From the NCBI GenBank assembly GCA_963658575.1, contig CAVKQB010000002.1, positions 1 through 64,000 of the forward strand: a DNA stretch of 64,000 nucleotides. The letters are read 5' to 3'. Positions 25,600-34,924 of this stretch are shown here, piece after piece. This stretch comes from W0P28-013 sp963658575. Its GTDB lineage: Bacteria; Bacteroidota; Bacteroidia; Bacteroidales; Paludibacteraceae. Within the stretch, counting starts at the first letter, position 1; every line of letters starts with the position of its first letter. The notes beneath the pieces were generated by a model. It was not told where the DNA came from and did no database searches. It was given only the letters and a program-made list of their open reading frames with translations. A program made the position numbers and the translations under genes.

Positions 25600-25990
25600 A
25601 CAATTAGGAGTGAGAAGTGAGGAGTGAGGAGTTGTTGGGCGCAATTCTGTCCCTCTGCCGAGCGCAGCGAGGATAGGGGGACGAGGAGCGATAGCGACGG
25701 AGGGGGTTGAAACCAATTAAGAATGAATAATTAAGAATTAAGAATTTTTTCGATAAACGAGGGCAGAGTCAAACTCGTTTGAACTATGCCGAGCGTAGAA
25801 AAAATGCGCGCAGCGAATTAGGAATTTTTCAAATCATCAAATAACCAAATCCACAAATCTCCAGTAGCAAGACACAAGTAGCAAGTCGCAAGACAATTAT
25901 TTTCAATTATTCAATCAACCAATCAACCTTTCCACTTTATAGACTTTACACTTTATAAACTTTCTCACTTTCACACTTTCTAAAACAAAC
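25600..25990 (+). repeat. Intergenic repeat mosaic ending in a pyrimidine leader before mscS
   Basis: Order on the plus strand: purine 7-mers after the stop (GTGAGGAGTGAGGAG), GC-rich module CTGTCCCTCTGCCGAGCGCA...GACGGAGGGG, AATTAAGAATTAAGAATT and GTCAAACTCGTTTGAAC (itself a dyad). Then AACCAAATCCACAAATC, TAGCAAGACACAAGTAGCAAG and CAATTATTCAATCAACC. It closes with ACTTTATAG 9-mers and CTTTCACA 8-mers ending 15 nt before the mscS ATG. No gene seen. Confidence 0.9.
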
Positions 25991-25995
25991 GCCTT

Positions 25996-26916
25996 ATGTT
26001 ACTGCAGACTACCGACATTGCTCAAGCCATCATACAGCCCGACTCGCTGCGCACGGTAACCGAAACCATCATACAAAAGGCGCAGGAAGACCCCAGTGCA
26101 TTTTGGACTGACCTGTGGCACAGCGTGCTACTTTTCGGCATAAAAGTGCTGGTTGCCATCGTCATCTACCTGATTGGCGCGTGGGTCATCGGGCGCATCA
26201 AACGGCTGCTTAAGCGCATATTCGCACGGCGCAAAACCGAACGCACGCTGGCATCGTTCGTCTCGTCGCTCGTCTCCATCTCGCTCACTGTGCTGCTAGT
26301 CATCGTTACCGTGGGCACGCTCGGAGTCGACACCACCTCGCTGGCGGCACTTTTGGCGGCTGGCGGCATGGCCATCGGCATGGCGTTGAGCGGCACGGTG
26401 CAAAATTTCGCAGGCGGCATCATGTTGCTGGTTTTCAAGCCGTTCAAGGCGGGCGATTTCATCACAGCGCAGGGATTCAGCGGCACAGTAACCGACGTGA
26501 GCATCGTCAGCACCAAAATTCTGACCATCGACAACCACATCGTGGTGATACCCAACGGCGCGCTATCGAACACGAATATCGATAATTTTTCGGCACAACC
26601 GCTGCGCCGCATCGACCTCGACGTGTCGGTGGCCTACGGTGCCGATGTCGACGCATTCACCGCCGCCACGCTCGACATCATCAATCAGGACAGCCGCACG
26701 CTCGATGCCAGAACGCCTGGCGCCGCCGACCCGTTCGTCGCGCTGGTCGGCCTCAACGCCAGCGACATCACCTTCACGGTGCGCGTGTGGGTGAGAACCG
26801 CCGACTATTGGAACGCGCGGTTCGACCTCAACAAGCGGCTCTACACGCAACTGCCACAGCGCGGTTTCGAGTTTGCCTATCCGCACATGGACGTAACAAT
26901 CGTTGGCGATAAGTAG
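25996..26916 (+). CDS. Small-conductance mechanosensitive channel (MscS family)
   Basis: 306 aa inner-membrane channel gating on membrane tension. TM segments at about 35-60, 80-105 and a glycine/alanine-rich pore helix (LAALLAAGGMAIGMALSGTVQNFAGG). A beta domain follows with PFKAGDFI and the conserved VVIPNGALSN motif, then a C-terminal alpha/beta domain. Normal length. No partner gene in its transcription unit. Confidence 0.93.
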   Translation: MLLQTTDIAQAIIQPDSLRTVTETIIQKAQEDPSAFWTDLWHSVLLFGIKVLVAIVIYLIGAWVIGRIKRLLKRIFARRKTERTLASFVSSLVSISLTVLLVIVTVGTLGVDTTSLAALLAAGGMAIGMALSGTVQNFAGGIMLLVFKPFKAGDFITAQGFSGTVTDVSIVSTKILTIDNHIVVIPNGALSNTNIDNFSAQPLRRIDLDVSVAYGADVDAFTAATLDIINQDSRTLDARTPGAADPFVALVGLNASDITFTVRVWVRTADYWNARFDLNKRLYTQLPQRGFEFAYPHMDVTIVGDK

Positions 26917-26997
26917 ACCGAAAACGCACATTCGTCGAAAAAACGAGCATTTCGGACGATTTTTGCGCAAAAATCTTGCCACGTCAGAAAATGTTCG

Positions 26998-27005
26998 TAC
27001 CTTTG
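26998..27005 (+). promoter_or_regulatory. -7 box TACCTTTG for the nuclease cluster
   Basis: TTG at 26976, a 19-nt spacer and TACCTTTG, 54 nt before the nuclease ATG. A short hairpin TGCGC/GCGCA followed by six T (27016-27039) lies in the leader and could attenuate transcription. Confidence 0.7.
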
Positions 27006-27058
27006 TAAGATGATTTGCGCCAAAAAGCGCAGATTTTTTACACCCTATATCGAACACC

Positions 27059-28216
27059 ATGAGAAAACCGACATTCTTTTTGCCATTTTTGTTGTTGGCA
27101 GCCACCGTCAATGCTGGCGAAATGCCCGACGGCTACTACGCTGCCGCCGACGGCACGAGCGATGCCACACTGAAAGGCACACTACGCCAAATCATTCGCG
27201 ACCACACCGTAATCGAATACGGCAGCGGCACCGACCATACTTGGGAAGTGTTCTACTATTCCGACCGCGACACCGTTACAGGCCTCTGCATGGACATGTA
27301 TTGCGACGAATGGAAACCATTCACCACGCCAGGTTCTGTGCCGAGCGGCTGCAACATCGAGCACAGTTTTGCCAAAAGTTGGTGGGGCGGTGCCAAAAAC
27401 GATGCCTACCGAGATTGCTACCATCTGAACCCATCGAACAGCACAGCCAACAGTTCGCGCGGCAACTACCCGCTCGGCGTGCCAACGCAGGATTTCAAAG
27501 ACAAAAGCATTACTGGTTCTTTGACGGTCGGCAAACGCTATTCCGAGGAGTTTCAAGAATATCACTTCGTTTTCGAGCCAAAAGACGAATACAAAGGCGA
27601 CTTCGCCCGCGCCTATTTCTACATGGCCACCTGCTACGGCCACGACCTAAACGGCGATGTGCCCGATTTGACGAAATACAAAGGTTGGCGAAAAGACAAC
27701 AAAGATGTCGGCTCGTATTACGCCATGAGAGCCTCGGACGATGCCAATGCCTACCTCGAATTTATGGATTGGGAAATTGAAGTGCTGCTGCAGTGGCACC
27801 GCCAAGACCCCGTATCGGCGAAAGAGATTGACCGCGCCAACGCCGTGAACGATTTTCAGCACAACCGCAATCCGTTTATCGACTACCCTTGCTTGGCCGA
27901 ATACATTTGGGGCAACCGGAAAGGTAAAGCGGTGAACTTCGCCAACCTGAAATTCACGCGCGATGCCGACTATCTGTCGCTGCCCGAAGCCGACAAATGC
28001 GGCTGCAGTCAAGACGACAAAAAAGACGATACCGCCATCACGCACGTCGAACGCTACACGACAACCATCGTTGCACACGACGGGCGCATCGAATGCGACG
28101 GCGACTACCAAATTTTCGACCTGCTCGGTCGCGACGTAACACACCTGAATGGCTCGCTGAACGGCATCTACATCGTGCGCCTCGACAACGAAACGCAAAA
28201 AGTGGCGGTGAAGTAG
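27059..28216 (+). CDS. Secreted endonuclease I family protein, T9SS substrate (paralogue 1)
   Basis: 385 aa. Signal peptide MRKPTFFLPFLLLAATVNA, then an endonuclease I (NucM/EndA-like) domain with the catalytic NIEHSFAKSWWG, a DCYHLNPSN stretch and FEPKDEYKGDFARAYFYMATCY. The terminal ~65 residues (YQIFDLLGRDV...GIYIVRL) are a T9SS type A sorting domain, so the product should be exported across the outer membrane. It likely degrades extracellular DNA or RNA. First of three consecutive paralogues. Confidence 0.9.
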   Translation: MRKPTFFLPFLLLAATVNAGEMPDGYYAAADGTSDATLKGTLRQIIRDHTVIEYGSGTDHTWEVFYYSDRDTVTGLCMDMYCDEWKPFTTPGSVPSGCNIEHSFAKSWWGGAKNDAYRDCYHLNPSNSTANSSRGNYPLGVPTQDFKDKSITGSLTVGKRYSEEFQEYHFVFEPKDEYKGDFARAYFYMATCYGHDLNGDVPDLTKYKGWRKDNKDVGSYYAMRASDDANAYLEFMDWEIEVLLQWHRQDPVSAKEIDRANAVNDFQHNRNPFIDYPCLAEYIWGNRKGKAVNFANLKFTRDADYLSLPEADKCGCSQDDKKDDTAITHVERYTTTIVAHDGRIECDGDYQIFDLLGRDVTHLNGSLNGIYIVRLDNETQKVAVK

Positions 28217-28326
28217 TCGCAAGTAGCAAGAAAAAGGTGAGAGGTGAGAGGTGAGAGAACAAAGAATATAGAACAAAGAGCAAAGATAATTACCTAATTT
28301 CTCAATTATCTAATCAATTTTCAAAT
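28217..28326 (+). repeat. Repeat modules between nuclease paralogues 1 and 2
   Basis: Contains TCGCAAGTAGCAAG, GGTGAGAGGTGAGAGG, ACAAAGAATATAGAACAAAG and AATTATCTAATCAATT modules seen in the other gaps, ending just before nuclease paralogue 2. Confidence 0.75.
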
Positions 28327-28350
28327 GTGAAACACCTAAAATTACATACC

Positions 28351-31300
28351 ATGAAGAAACAACTTTTTTCGCTCATCGTGGCAATAGCATTCGCTTGTAT
28401 GCCATCGATAGCAGAAGTAACTACCAGTTACTACAGCAGTATCGACAACACCAGCGGCGATGCGCTTTTTAACGCGATAAGCACAATTGCAGGTACAGGT
28501 TACAAAAGCCTTGGTTACGATGGCCTATACAATGCCTACAAACAGACCGACAATAAAGATGGTTATGTGTGGGATATGTATTCCAATTGTACTTGGACGC
28601 ATGGAGATAAAGAATGTGGAAATTATAAAGTAGAATGCGACTGCTACAATCGCGAGCACTCCATTCCGCAAAGTTGGTGGGGAAAAGGGACTAGTAATCA
28701 GGGCTGCGACATATTCCATGTACTACCAACAGACGGTAAAGTAAATGGCATGCGCAGCAATAATCCCTATGGTGAAGTAGCCACCGCAACCTACACATCA
28801 GAGAATGGAAGCAAAGTAGGTCCTTCCTCGTTAAGCGATTATTCGGGAACTGTTTTCGAGCCAATCGACGAATACAAAGGTGACATCGCACGAGGAATTC
28901 TTGGCACGATGGTAAAATGGAAAGGCAGCTGGACACAAAGTGAAGGTGCAAACGTGTTTAACGGCACATACACCGCAGCAGGAAATTATGGTTTAACTGC
29001 ATATTCAGTAAAACTTTTTCTAAAATGGCACCGTCAAGATCCTGTGTCGCAAAAGGAAATTGACCGCAACAACGGCATACAGGCTACACAAGGCAACCGC
29101 AATCCGTTCATCGATTATCCCTATTTAGTAGAATATATTTGGGGAGAAAAGGCGGGAGAAACCGTCAATATAAGCGATTTGATCGCTTCATTCGAGAGCG
29201 ATTTTGTGCCAGGAGAAAGCGATGGCTGGCGTGCGAACATCAGCACCGACCCACGCATCACCGTGTCAGACAAAGCGGTGGCGTTTGGTGCAGTTGCGAT
29301 TAACGGGAAAGCCACGCAAACCATCACTGTGGGCGGAAGCAACCTTACGGGCAACATCGCATTGGCACTGTCGGGTACAAATGCATCGCTGTTCACGCTC
29401 TCGACAGCAAGCGTTTCGGGAAGCGGAACGGTTACCATCACCTACCAGCCAACCAGCGAAGGCGAACACACCGCCACACTCACACTCTCGAGCAGCGGCG
29501 CAACTGACGTGGTCGTAACACTCACAGGCAACGGCGCACAAGTCTACACCGTAAAATTCGATGCTGGCGCAGGCAGTTGCACCACAGCTGACCTCACCGA
29601 AAAGAGCATTGGCGCAGGCGTAACCCTGCCGACCGCCACCGCGCCAAGCACCTGCACCGACTACACCTTTGCAGGCTGGAGTGCCACACAAATAGCCGAA
29701 ACCACCACGCAACCCACGCTCTACGCCGCGGGCAGCACCTACAACCCCACCAGCAACCACACATTGTATGCGGTGTACAAAATAGCCGAAACAAGTTCCG
29801 AAGCAGGCGGCAGTAGCGACATCGTATTCAACGTGGCAAACATCGCCTCGGCCAATAGTTGGTCGAACGGAACAAAATATACGAGTTACACCATCGACGG
29901 AATAACCATCACCTATTCTGGCGGAGATAATGATGGTAAATACTACTCTTCGGACAACAGTTGGCGCAGTTACAATGGCGGCAGCATTGTCATCAGCGGC
30001 GGCACCATTTCCAAAGTGGTTTCCGTTCCAAGCCAAACATTTACACAGCAAAGCAACGGAACATGGCGTTATTCGGGAACAGGAAACGTTAAATTCACCA
30101 AATTTACCGTTACAACCGGCACAGGGAGTACAACCACAACCACCTACACCAGCACGCCCGAATGCGCAAATTGTACGTCAGCCGAAGCATCGTTTGCTGT
30201 TAGCACAATCGAAAAACTAACGACCGATGCGGCATTCACCAATGCATTCAGTAGCAATAACACATCGGCAGTAAAATACGCAAGCAGCAACACTGAGGTT
30301 GCTACAATCGACGAGAGCACAGGCCAAGTAACCATTGTCGGAGCCGGTACAACAACTATTACCGCCACGCAAGACAACGATGACACACATTGTTATGTAA
30401 AAAGGCAGTACACACTCACTGTAACGAAGCCTGCCATTGGCGATTTACGCGTAAAAAGCACAAGTAACGATGGTTTCTGCATCGAATGGAATAACATCGG
30501 CAACACCACCTACACCATCAACATCACAGAAAACAACAGAAGCACAGAAACGACTTTTCTCGAAAACGCTTTCACCGATGGACAAGGCAATTGGACTATA
30601 AATGATAAAGTAACCGCTTCGGGAATTAGTGCCATTTGGCAACAAAATTCGACATACGGAATGAAAGCAAGCGGATTGGCCAACAAAACAAACTATGCAA
30701 CCGAAAGTTGGCTTATTTCTCCCGAATTGGATCTGTCGTTAGCTACAGAAGCCACGCTCACTTTTGAACACACATCCTTCCAAGCAAAAGCCAATAGCAG
30801 TTATCTGAAATTATTAGTTTCGGAAGATCAAACAAATTGGGCAGAACAGACCATAAACACATGGCCATCGACAAAATGGACATACGTTTCGAATACGCTC
30901 GATTTGAGTGGTTATGTCGGCAAAAAAATCTATATTGCATTTCAATACAAAAGCACGACCACGAGCGGACTCACAAACGACACGTGGGAAATCAAAAACC
31001 TTAAGGTTGTTGGCAAACAAAATGCCTCCATCTCTGGTTATCCGAAAAATCTGACAAACACCACATCGCATTGCGTTACAGGACTGGCCGAAAACACGAC
31101 CTACAATTGCCAAGTAACCACCGCTGAAGGCAACAACACTGACGTAATTGCGATTACAACGAAATCTGCTTCTGCCACCACCTACACCATCACCACCAAC
31201 AGTTCGACTGGCGGCACATGCTCGGCCAACCCAACCCAAGCCGAAGCGGGTGCGACCATCACGCTCACCGCTACGCCCAATACCGGCTACAAACTGAGCG

Positions 31301-32100
31301 GTTGGACGGTGCTCGACGGCAACGCCGACAATGTTACAGTTACGAACAACCAGTTCATCATGCCTGCCTCCAATGTCGAGGTGGAAGCCATCTTTGCAAA
31401 AATAGAATACACCATCACCGCCAAGCTGACCAACGCCACCGCTGCAGCCAACAATCCGACCACCGCCACCATCGACGACGAGGAGATAAAACTCACCTTC
31501 GCGGCTAACGACGGCTACGAACTGCCTGCAAGCATCACCGTCGTCATGGGCTCCACGACTTTGGTTGACGACGATAGTTACACTTGGGACAATGCCAAAG
31601 GCGTGCTCGAAATCGTCGCATTCGACGGCGTGCAGGGCAACATCAGCATCACTATCGTCGCCACTGCAAAGACCTACACGGTTACCTTTGTCGATTACGA
31701 TGGCACAACGCTCGACAAGCAAACTGTGGAGCACGGGAAATCGGCCACGGCGCCCCAAAACCCGACACGCGCAGGCTACACCTTCACGGGTTGGGACAAG
31801 GCGTTCGACAACATCACAAGCGACTTGACGGTTACAGCACAATACGAAGAAAACAAACCAACAGCCATTGCCACCGCCACAACTGCCGACCCCGTTTGCC
31901 ACACGGTCAACAACATGCTCTATGTGAGCGGTCTGCAAGCGGGCAGCCAACTGGCGCTCTACGATGCCACTGGACGGCTACTCGCAACACGCTCCAACTG
32001 CGCCGAAACCGAGACATTCGCCTTACCCAACGGCATCTACATGCTGAAAATCGGCGCAAACGGGAGCCAACAAGTAGAAAAAGTAGTCATCAGCAAATAA
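28351..32100 (+). CDS. Giant multidomain secreted endonuclease I, T9SS substrate (paralogue 2)
   Basis: 1249 aa from the ATG at 28351 (signal peptide MKKQLFSLIVAIAFACMPSIA; a GTG 24 nt earlier is less likely). Domains in order: endonuclease I with NREHSIPQSWWG (about 25-285), a Hydin/ASPM-like Ig domain (about 295-395), and an InlB-type repeat with FAGWS. After these come a Big-like domain, an Fn3-like segment, a choice-of-anchor-J-like module (about 735-895), two more InlB/Listeria-type repeats (YTITTNSSTGGTC, GYTFTGWDKAF) and a T9SS tail (LALYDATGRLL). The added modules probably anchor the nuclease to a surface or glycan (inference). Confidence 0.88.
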   Translation: MKKQLFSLIVAIAFACMPSIAEVTTSYYSSIDNTSGDALFNAISTIAGTGYKSLGYDGLYNAYKQTDNKDGYVWDMYSNCTWTHGDKECGNYKVECDCYNREHSIPQSWWGKGTSNQGCDIFHVLPTDGKVNGMRSNNPYGEVATATYTSENGSKVGPSSLSDYSGTVFEPIDEYKGDIARGILGTMVKWKGSWTQSEGANVFNGTYTAAGNYGLTAYSVKLFLKWHRQDPVSQKEIDRNNGIQATQGNRNPFIDYPYLVEYIWGEKAGETVNISDLIASFESDFVPGESDGWRANISTDPRITVSDKAVAFGAVAINGKATQTITVGGSNLTGNIALALSGTNASLFTLSTASVSGSGTVTITYQPTSEGEHTATLTLSSSGATDVVVTLTGNGAQVYTVKFDAGAGSCTTADLTEKSIGAGVTLPTATAPSTCTDYTFAGWSATQIAETTTQPTLYAAGSTYNPTSNHTLYAVYKIAETSSEAGGSSDIVFNVANIASANSWSNGTKYTSYTIDGITITYSGGDNDGKYYSSDNSWRSYNGGSIVISGGTISKVVSVPSQTFTQQSNGTWRYSGTGNVKFTKFTVTTGTGSTTTTTYTSTPECANCTSAEASFAVSTIEKLTTDAAFTNAFSSNNTSAVKYASSNTEVATIDESTGQVTIVGAGTTTITATQDNDDTHCYVKRQYTLTVTKPAIGDLRVKSTSNDGFCIEWNNIGNTTYTINITENNRSTETTFLENAFTDGQGNWTINDKVTASGISAIWQQNSTYGMKASGLANKTNYATESWLISPELDLSLATEATLTFEHTSFQAKANSSYLKLLVSEDQTNWAEQTINTWPSTKWTYVSNTLDLSGYVGKKIYIAFQYKSTTTSGLTNDTWEIKNLKVVGKQNASISGYPKNLTNTTSHCVTGLAENTTYNCQVTTAEGNNTDVIAITTKSASATTYTITTNSSTGGTCSANPTQAEAGATITLTATPNTGYKLSGWTVLDGNADNVTVTNNQFIMPASNVEVEAIFAKIEYTITAKLTNATAAANNPTTATIDDEEIKLTFAANDGYELPASITVVMGSTTLVDDDSYTWDNAKGVLEIVAFDGVQGNISITIVATAKTYTVTFVDYDGTTLDKQTVEHGKSATAPQNPTRAGYTFTGWDKAFDNITSDLTVTAQYEENKPTAIATATTADPVCHTVNNMLYVSGLQAGSQLALYDATGRLLATRSNCAETETFALPNGIYMLKIGANGSQQVEKVVISK

Positions 32101-32134
32101 ACATTTTACCTTGCAATAACAAAAAACGAACGAC

Positions 32135-33187
32135 ATGAAAAAATACGTTTTCATTGGCATAGCCGCTCTGCTGAGCGCGGCCATGCTGCACGCCGAAGCG
32201 CCGGACAACTACTACGCCGCCGCCGAAGGCAAATCGGGCGAAGCCCTGCGCCAAGCCCTCTACTCCATCATCAAAAGCCACACAAACGTGGGCTACGACG
32301 GGCTGTATAACGTATATCCAACCAGCGATGTAACCGCCGATGGCAAAGTGTGGGACATGTATTCCACCTGTACTTATGAACACGGCAAAAAGAAGTGCGG
32401 CAACTATTCGTCGGTGTGCGACTGCTACAACCGCGAACACAGCGTGCCACAAAGTTGGTTCAACGAAGCCAACCCGATGAAAGCCGACGCCTTTCACGTC
32501 TATCCCACCGATGGCAAGGTGAACGGCCAACGTAGCAACTATCCGTTCGGCGAATGTTCGGGCGGCAAAAACTTGGGCGGCAAAGCACTCGGACGTTTGG
32601 GCAGTTCCACGTTTAGCGGCTACAGCGGCACAGTGTTCGAGCCCGACGACCAATACAAAGGCGATTTCGCACGCACCTATTTCTACATGGCAACCTGCTA
32701 CGCCGATAAATGCTCGAGTTGGGGCTACTCCTTTGGCAGCACCAGCGGCTTGAGTTCCTATGGCGTGAGTCTGTTCATGAAATGGCACCGCAACGACGGC
32801 GTGAGCGAAAAAGAGATAAACCGCAACGATGCCGTGTATGCCAAGCAGAAAAACCGCAATCCGTTCATCGACCACCCCGAACTGGCCGAACACATTTGGG
32901 GCAACAAAAAAGAGCAAGCGTGGTACAACAGCGGCACACCCATCAAAAACGTGGCGTTCCAAAACCTCGAACTCTACCCCAATCCGGCCGGTGAATTCGT
33001 AACCGTTACGGCCGAGGTCGCCGAACTGAACTACACCATTCTGACCCTTTCGGGACAAACGCTGGCGCAAGGGCGCATCGCATCGGGTGCAAGCATCGCA
33101 CTCGGCGACCTGCAAAACGGCCTCTACCTGCTCCGCCTCGAAGCCGACGGCCTGCTCCAAGTCGAAAAACTGATGGTAAACAAATAA
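32135..33187 (+). CDS. Secreted endonuclease I family protein, T9SS substrate (paralogue 3)
   Basis: 350 aa. Signal peptide MKKYVFIGIAALLSAAMLHA, endonuclease I domain with NREHSVPQSWF, VYPTDGKVNGQRSNYPFGE and FEPDDQYKGDFARTYFYMATCY, then a short T9SS type A tail (LELYPNPAGEFV...GLYLLRLEADG). It begins 34 nt after paralogue 2 and ends at a strong terminator, so 2 and 3 are probably one transcript. Confidence 0.9.
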   Translation: MKKYVFIGIAALLSAAMLHAEAPDNYYAAAEGKSGEALRQALYSIIKSHTNVGYDGLYNVYPTSDVTADGKVWDMYSTCTYEHGKKKCGNYSSVCDCYNREHSVPQSWFNEANPMKADAFHVYPTDGKVNGQRSNYPFGECSGGKNLGGKALGRLGSSTFSGYSGTVFEPDDQYKGDFARTYFYMATCYADKCSSWGYSFGSTSGLSSYGVSLFMKWHRNDGVSEKEINRNDAVYAKQKNRNPFIDHPELAEHIWGNKKEQAWYNSGTPIKNVAFQNLELYPNPAGEFVTVTAEVAELNYTILTLSGQTLAQGRIASGASIALGDLQNGLYLLRLEADGLLQVEKLMVNK

Positions 33188-33209
33188 CCCTCCACCACAC
33201 AAAATTTTC

Positions 33210-33244
33210 AGGCGGAGCCACCAAAGCGGCTTCGCCTTTTTTTC
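33210..33244 (+). terminator. Intrinsic terminator after the nuclease cluster
   Basis: 10-bp stem AGGCGGAGCC/GGCTTCGCCT with one G-U pair and an 8-nt loop, followed by eight T. Confidence 0.9.
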
Positions 33245-33263
33245 GTTCCACAGAAAAAAATAG

Positions 33264-33271
33264 TAACTTTG
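33264..33271 (+). promoter_or_regulatory. -7 box TAACTTTG for the coiled-coil/PAP2/thioesterase operon
   Basis: Consensus -7 box, 76 nt before the ATG at 33348. Confidence 0.7.
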
Positions 33272-33347
33272 CACGGTCGAACACGAACAATCGACAATTG
33301 TTCTGCGAGACAAAACCATTTTCAAACCGTGAAATCGAATTAACAAC

Positions 33348-34247
33348 ATGGCAAAAAACGAATCATCGGGCGCAGCATGGATTTTCGTCGCCATCTTGCT
33401 CATAATCGGGCTGGGAGCCGCCGTCTTTTTCTTCTGGCAAAAATCGAAAACCGCCGAAGCCGAAATGGCCGAAATGGTGGAACAGATGACCTACGAAAAG
33501 GAGCAACTCGAAGCCGAATACCAAGACCTGTCGATAGAAATGGAGGGCTTCTCGTACCGCACCGACAACGACTCGCTGCTGCAGCTGCTCGACCAAGAGC
33601 AGAAACACGTGCAACTGCTGCTCGAAGAGTTGCGCACCGTGAAGGCCACCAACGCACGCCGCATCGCCGAACTGAAAAAAGAACTCGCCTCGGTGCGCAA
33701 AGTGCTGGTCTACTACATCGCGCAAGTCGATTCGCTCAACACGGTGAATACCAGCCTGAAAGAGGAAAATCGCGTGGTCGCCTCCAAATACCGCGAAGCG
33801 TCGAACGCCGCCGCACAACTCGAAAAAGAGAAGCAGCAACTCACCGCCAAAGTGTCGATAGCCGCCCAACTCGATGCGCGCGACATCGCAGTAACCACGC
33901 TCAACCAGCGTGAACGAAAAACCACGCGCCTATCGAAAATCGCACTCATGCAGTTCGATTTTGTCATCGCCAAAAACAATACCGCCGAACCTGGCATGAA
34001 AACCATCTACCTGCGCATCACCGCGCCCAACGAGGCCGTGCTGCAAAAATCGGCGGCAAACACTTTTCGCTACGAAAACCGCAACATCGCCTACTCGAGC
34101 AAACGCACGGTGGAATACAGCGGCGAAGACCTGCCCGTTACCATGTATTGGACGGTGAACGAAACGCTGCTCGAAGGCACCTACCGCGCCGACATCTTTG
34201 CCGACGGCAACCTGATTGGTTCTAAAAAATTTGATCTCGGAAAATGA
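33348..34247 (+). CDS. Membrane-anchored coiled-coil protein of unknown function
   Basis: 299 aa. A single N-terminal TM (WIFVAILLIIGLGAAVFFFW) is followed by a long coiled coil to about residue 185 rich in E/K/L heptads, and then a beta-rich C-terminal domain (about 195-299, FDFVIAKNNTAEPGMKTIYL). This architecture is common in conserved Bacteroidetes hypotheticals; no function is recognised. The stop overlaps the PAP2 start by 4 nt. Confidence 0.75.
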   Translation: MAKNESSGAAWIFVAILLIIGLGAAVFFFWQKSKTAEAEMAEMVEQMTYEKEQLEAEYQDLSIEMEGFSYRTDNDSLLQLLDQEQKHVQLLLEELRTVKATNARRIAELKKELASVRKVLVYYIAQVDSLNTVNTSLKEENRVVASKYREASNAAAQLEKEKQQLTAKVSIAAQLDARDIAVTTLNQRERKTTRLSKIALMQFDFVIAKNNTAEPGMKTIYLRITAPNEAVLQKSAANTFRYENRNIAYSSKRTVEYSGEDLPVTMYWTVNETLLEGTYRADIFADGNLIGSKKFDLGK

Positions 34248-34924
34248 AAAAACATCTCGCACTCACCATCTTTCTGTCGTGCTGGGCACTGTTTGTTGTG
34301 GCACTGCTGGTCGCCATTCTCTTCACCGACCAAGGCGCGCTGCACCAGACTCTCACGCTCGGCTATCTGTCGTATTTCGACAAGTTGGCCATACGCCTGA
34401 ACGACCTGTTTTTCCGCTACGCCACCGAATTGGGCGCATCGGTGCCGTTTGTTGTGGGCGGCCTGCTGCTCTTCTACAAAGTGGGTGCCAGCCTGCTGGT
34501 GCTGTTCTCGCAAGGCGTTACGGCACTCGTGGTCTATCCCATAAAAATGCTGATAGCCGCACCGCGCCCCAGCCGTTTTTTTGCCGAACAGTTTCCCAAC
34601 ATCGCGCTGCACCACGTCGATGGCGTGCGCCTGCATCAGATGTATAGTTTCCCGTCGGGACACACGGCGGCCGTCTTTTCGCTCATGCTTTGCCTCACGC
34701 TCATCTGTTTCAAAAAGCCGTGGGCGGCATTGTTTTTCTTCGTGCTGGCGGTGATAGGAGCCTACTCGCGCATCTATCTATCGCAACATTTTGCCGAAGA
34801 TGTGTGCGCTGGAGCCGTCGTAGGCGTAGGAGCCACGTTGCTCACCGCCTTTTTCTACTACCGCTACCCGCAAGCGTGGGAACAGAAATCGCTGCAACGG
34901 CTCATCATTCCAAAACAAAAATAG
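34244..34924 (+). CDS. PAP2 family lipid phosphatase
   Basis: 226 aa membrane phosphatase with about five TM segments and the three acid-phosphatase motifs: KMLIAAPRP, PSGH (SFPSGHTAA) and SRIYLSQHFAED. Family members dephosphorylate phosphatidic acid, PGP or undecaprenyl-PP; the substrate here is open. Overlaps the upstream gene by 4 nt and abuts the thioesterase gene, so lipid metabolism is the likely setting. Confidence 0.88.
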   Translation: MKKHLALTIFLSCWALFVVALLVAILFTDQGALHQTLTLGYLSYFDKLAIRLNDLFFRYATELGASVPFVVGGLLLFYKVGASLLVLFSQGVTALVVYPIKMLIAAPRPSRFFAEQFPNIALHHVDGVRLHQMYSFPSGHTAAVFSLMLCLTLICFKKPWAALFFFVLAVIGAYSRIYLSQHFAEDVCAGAVVGVGATLLTAFFYYRYPQAWEQKSLQRLIIPKQK

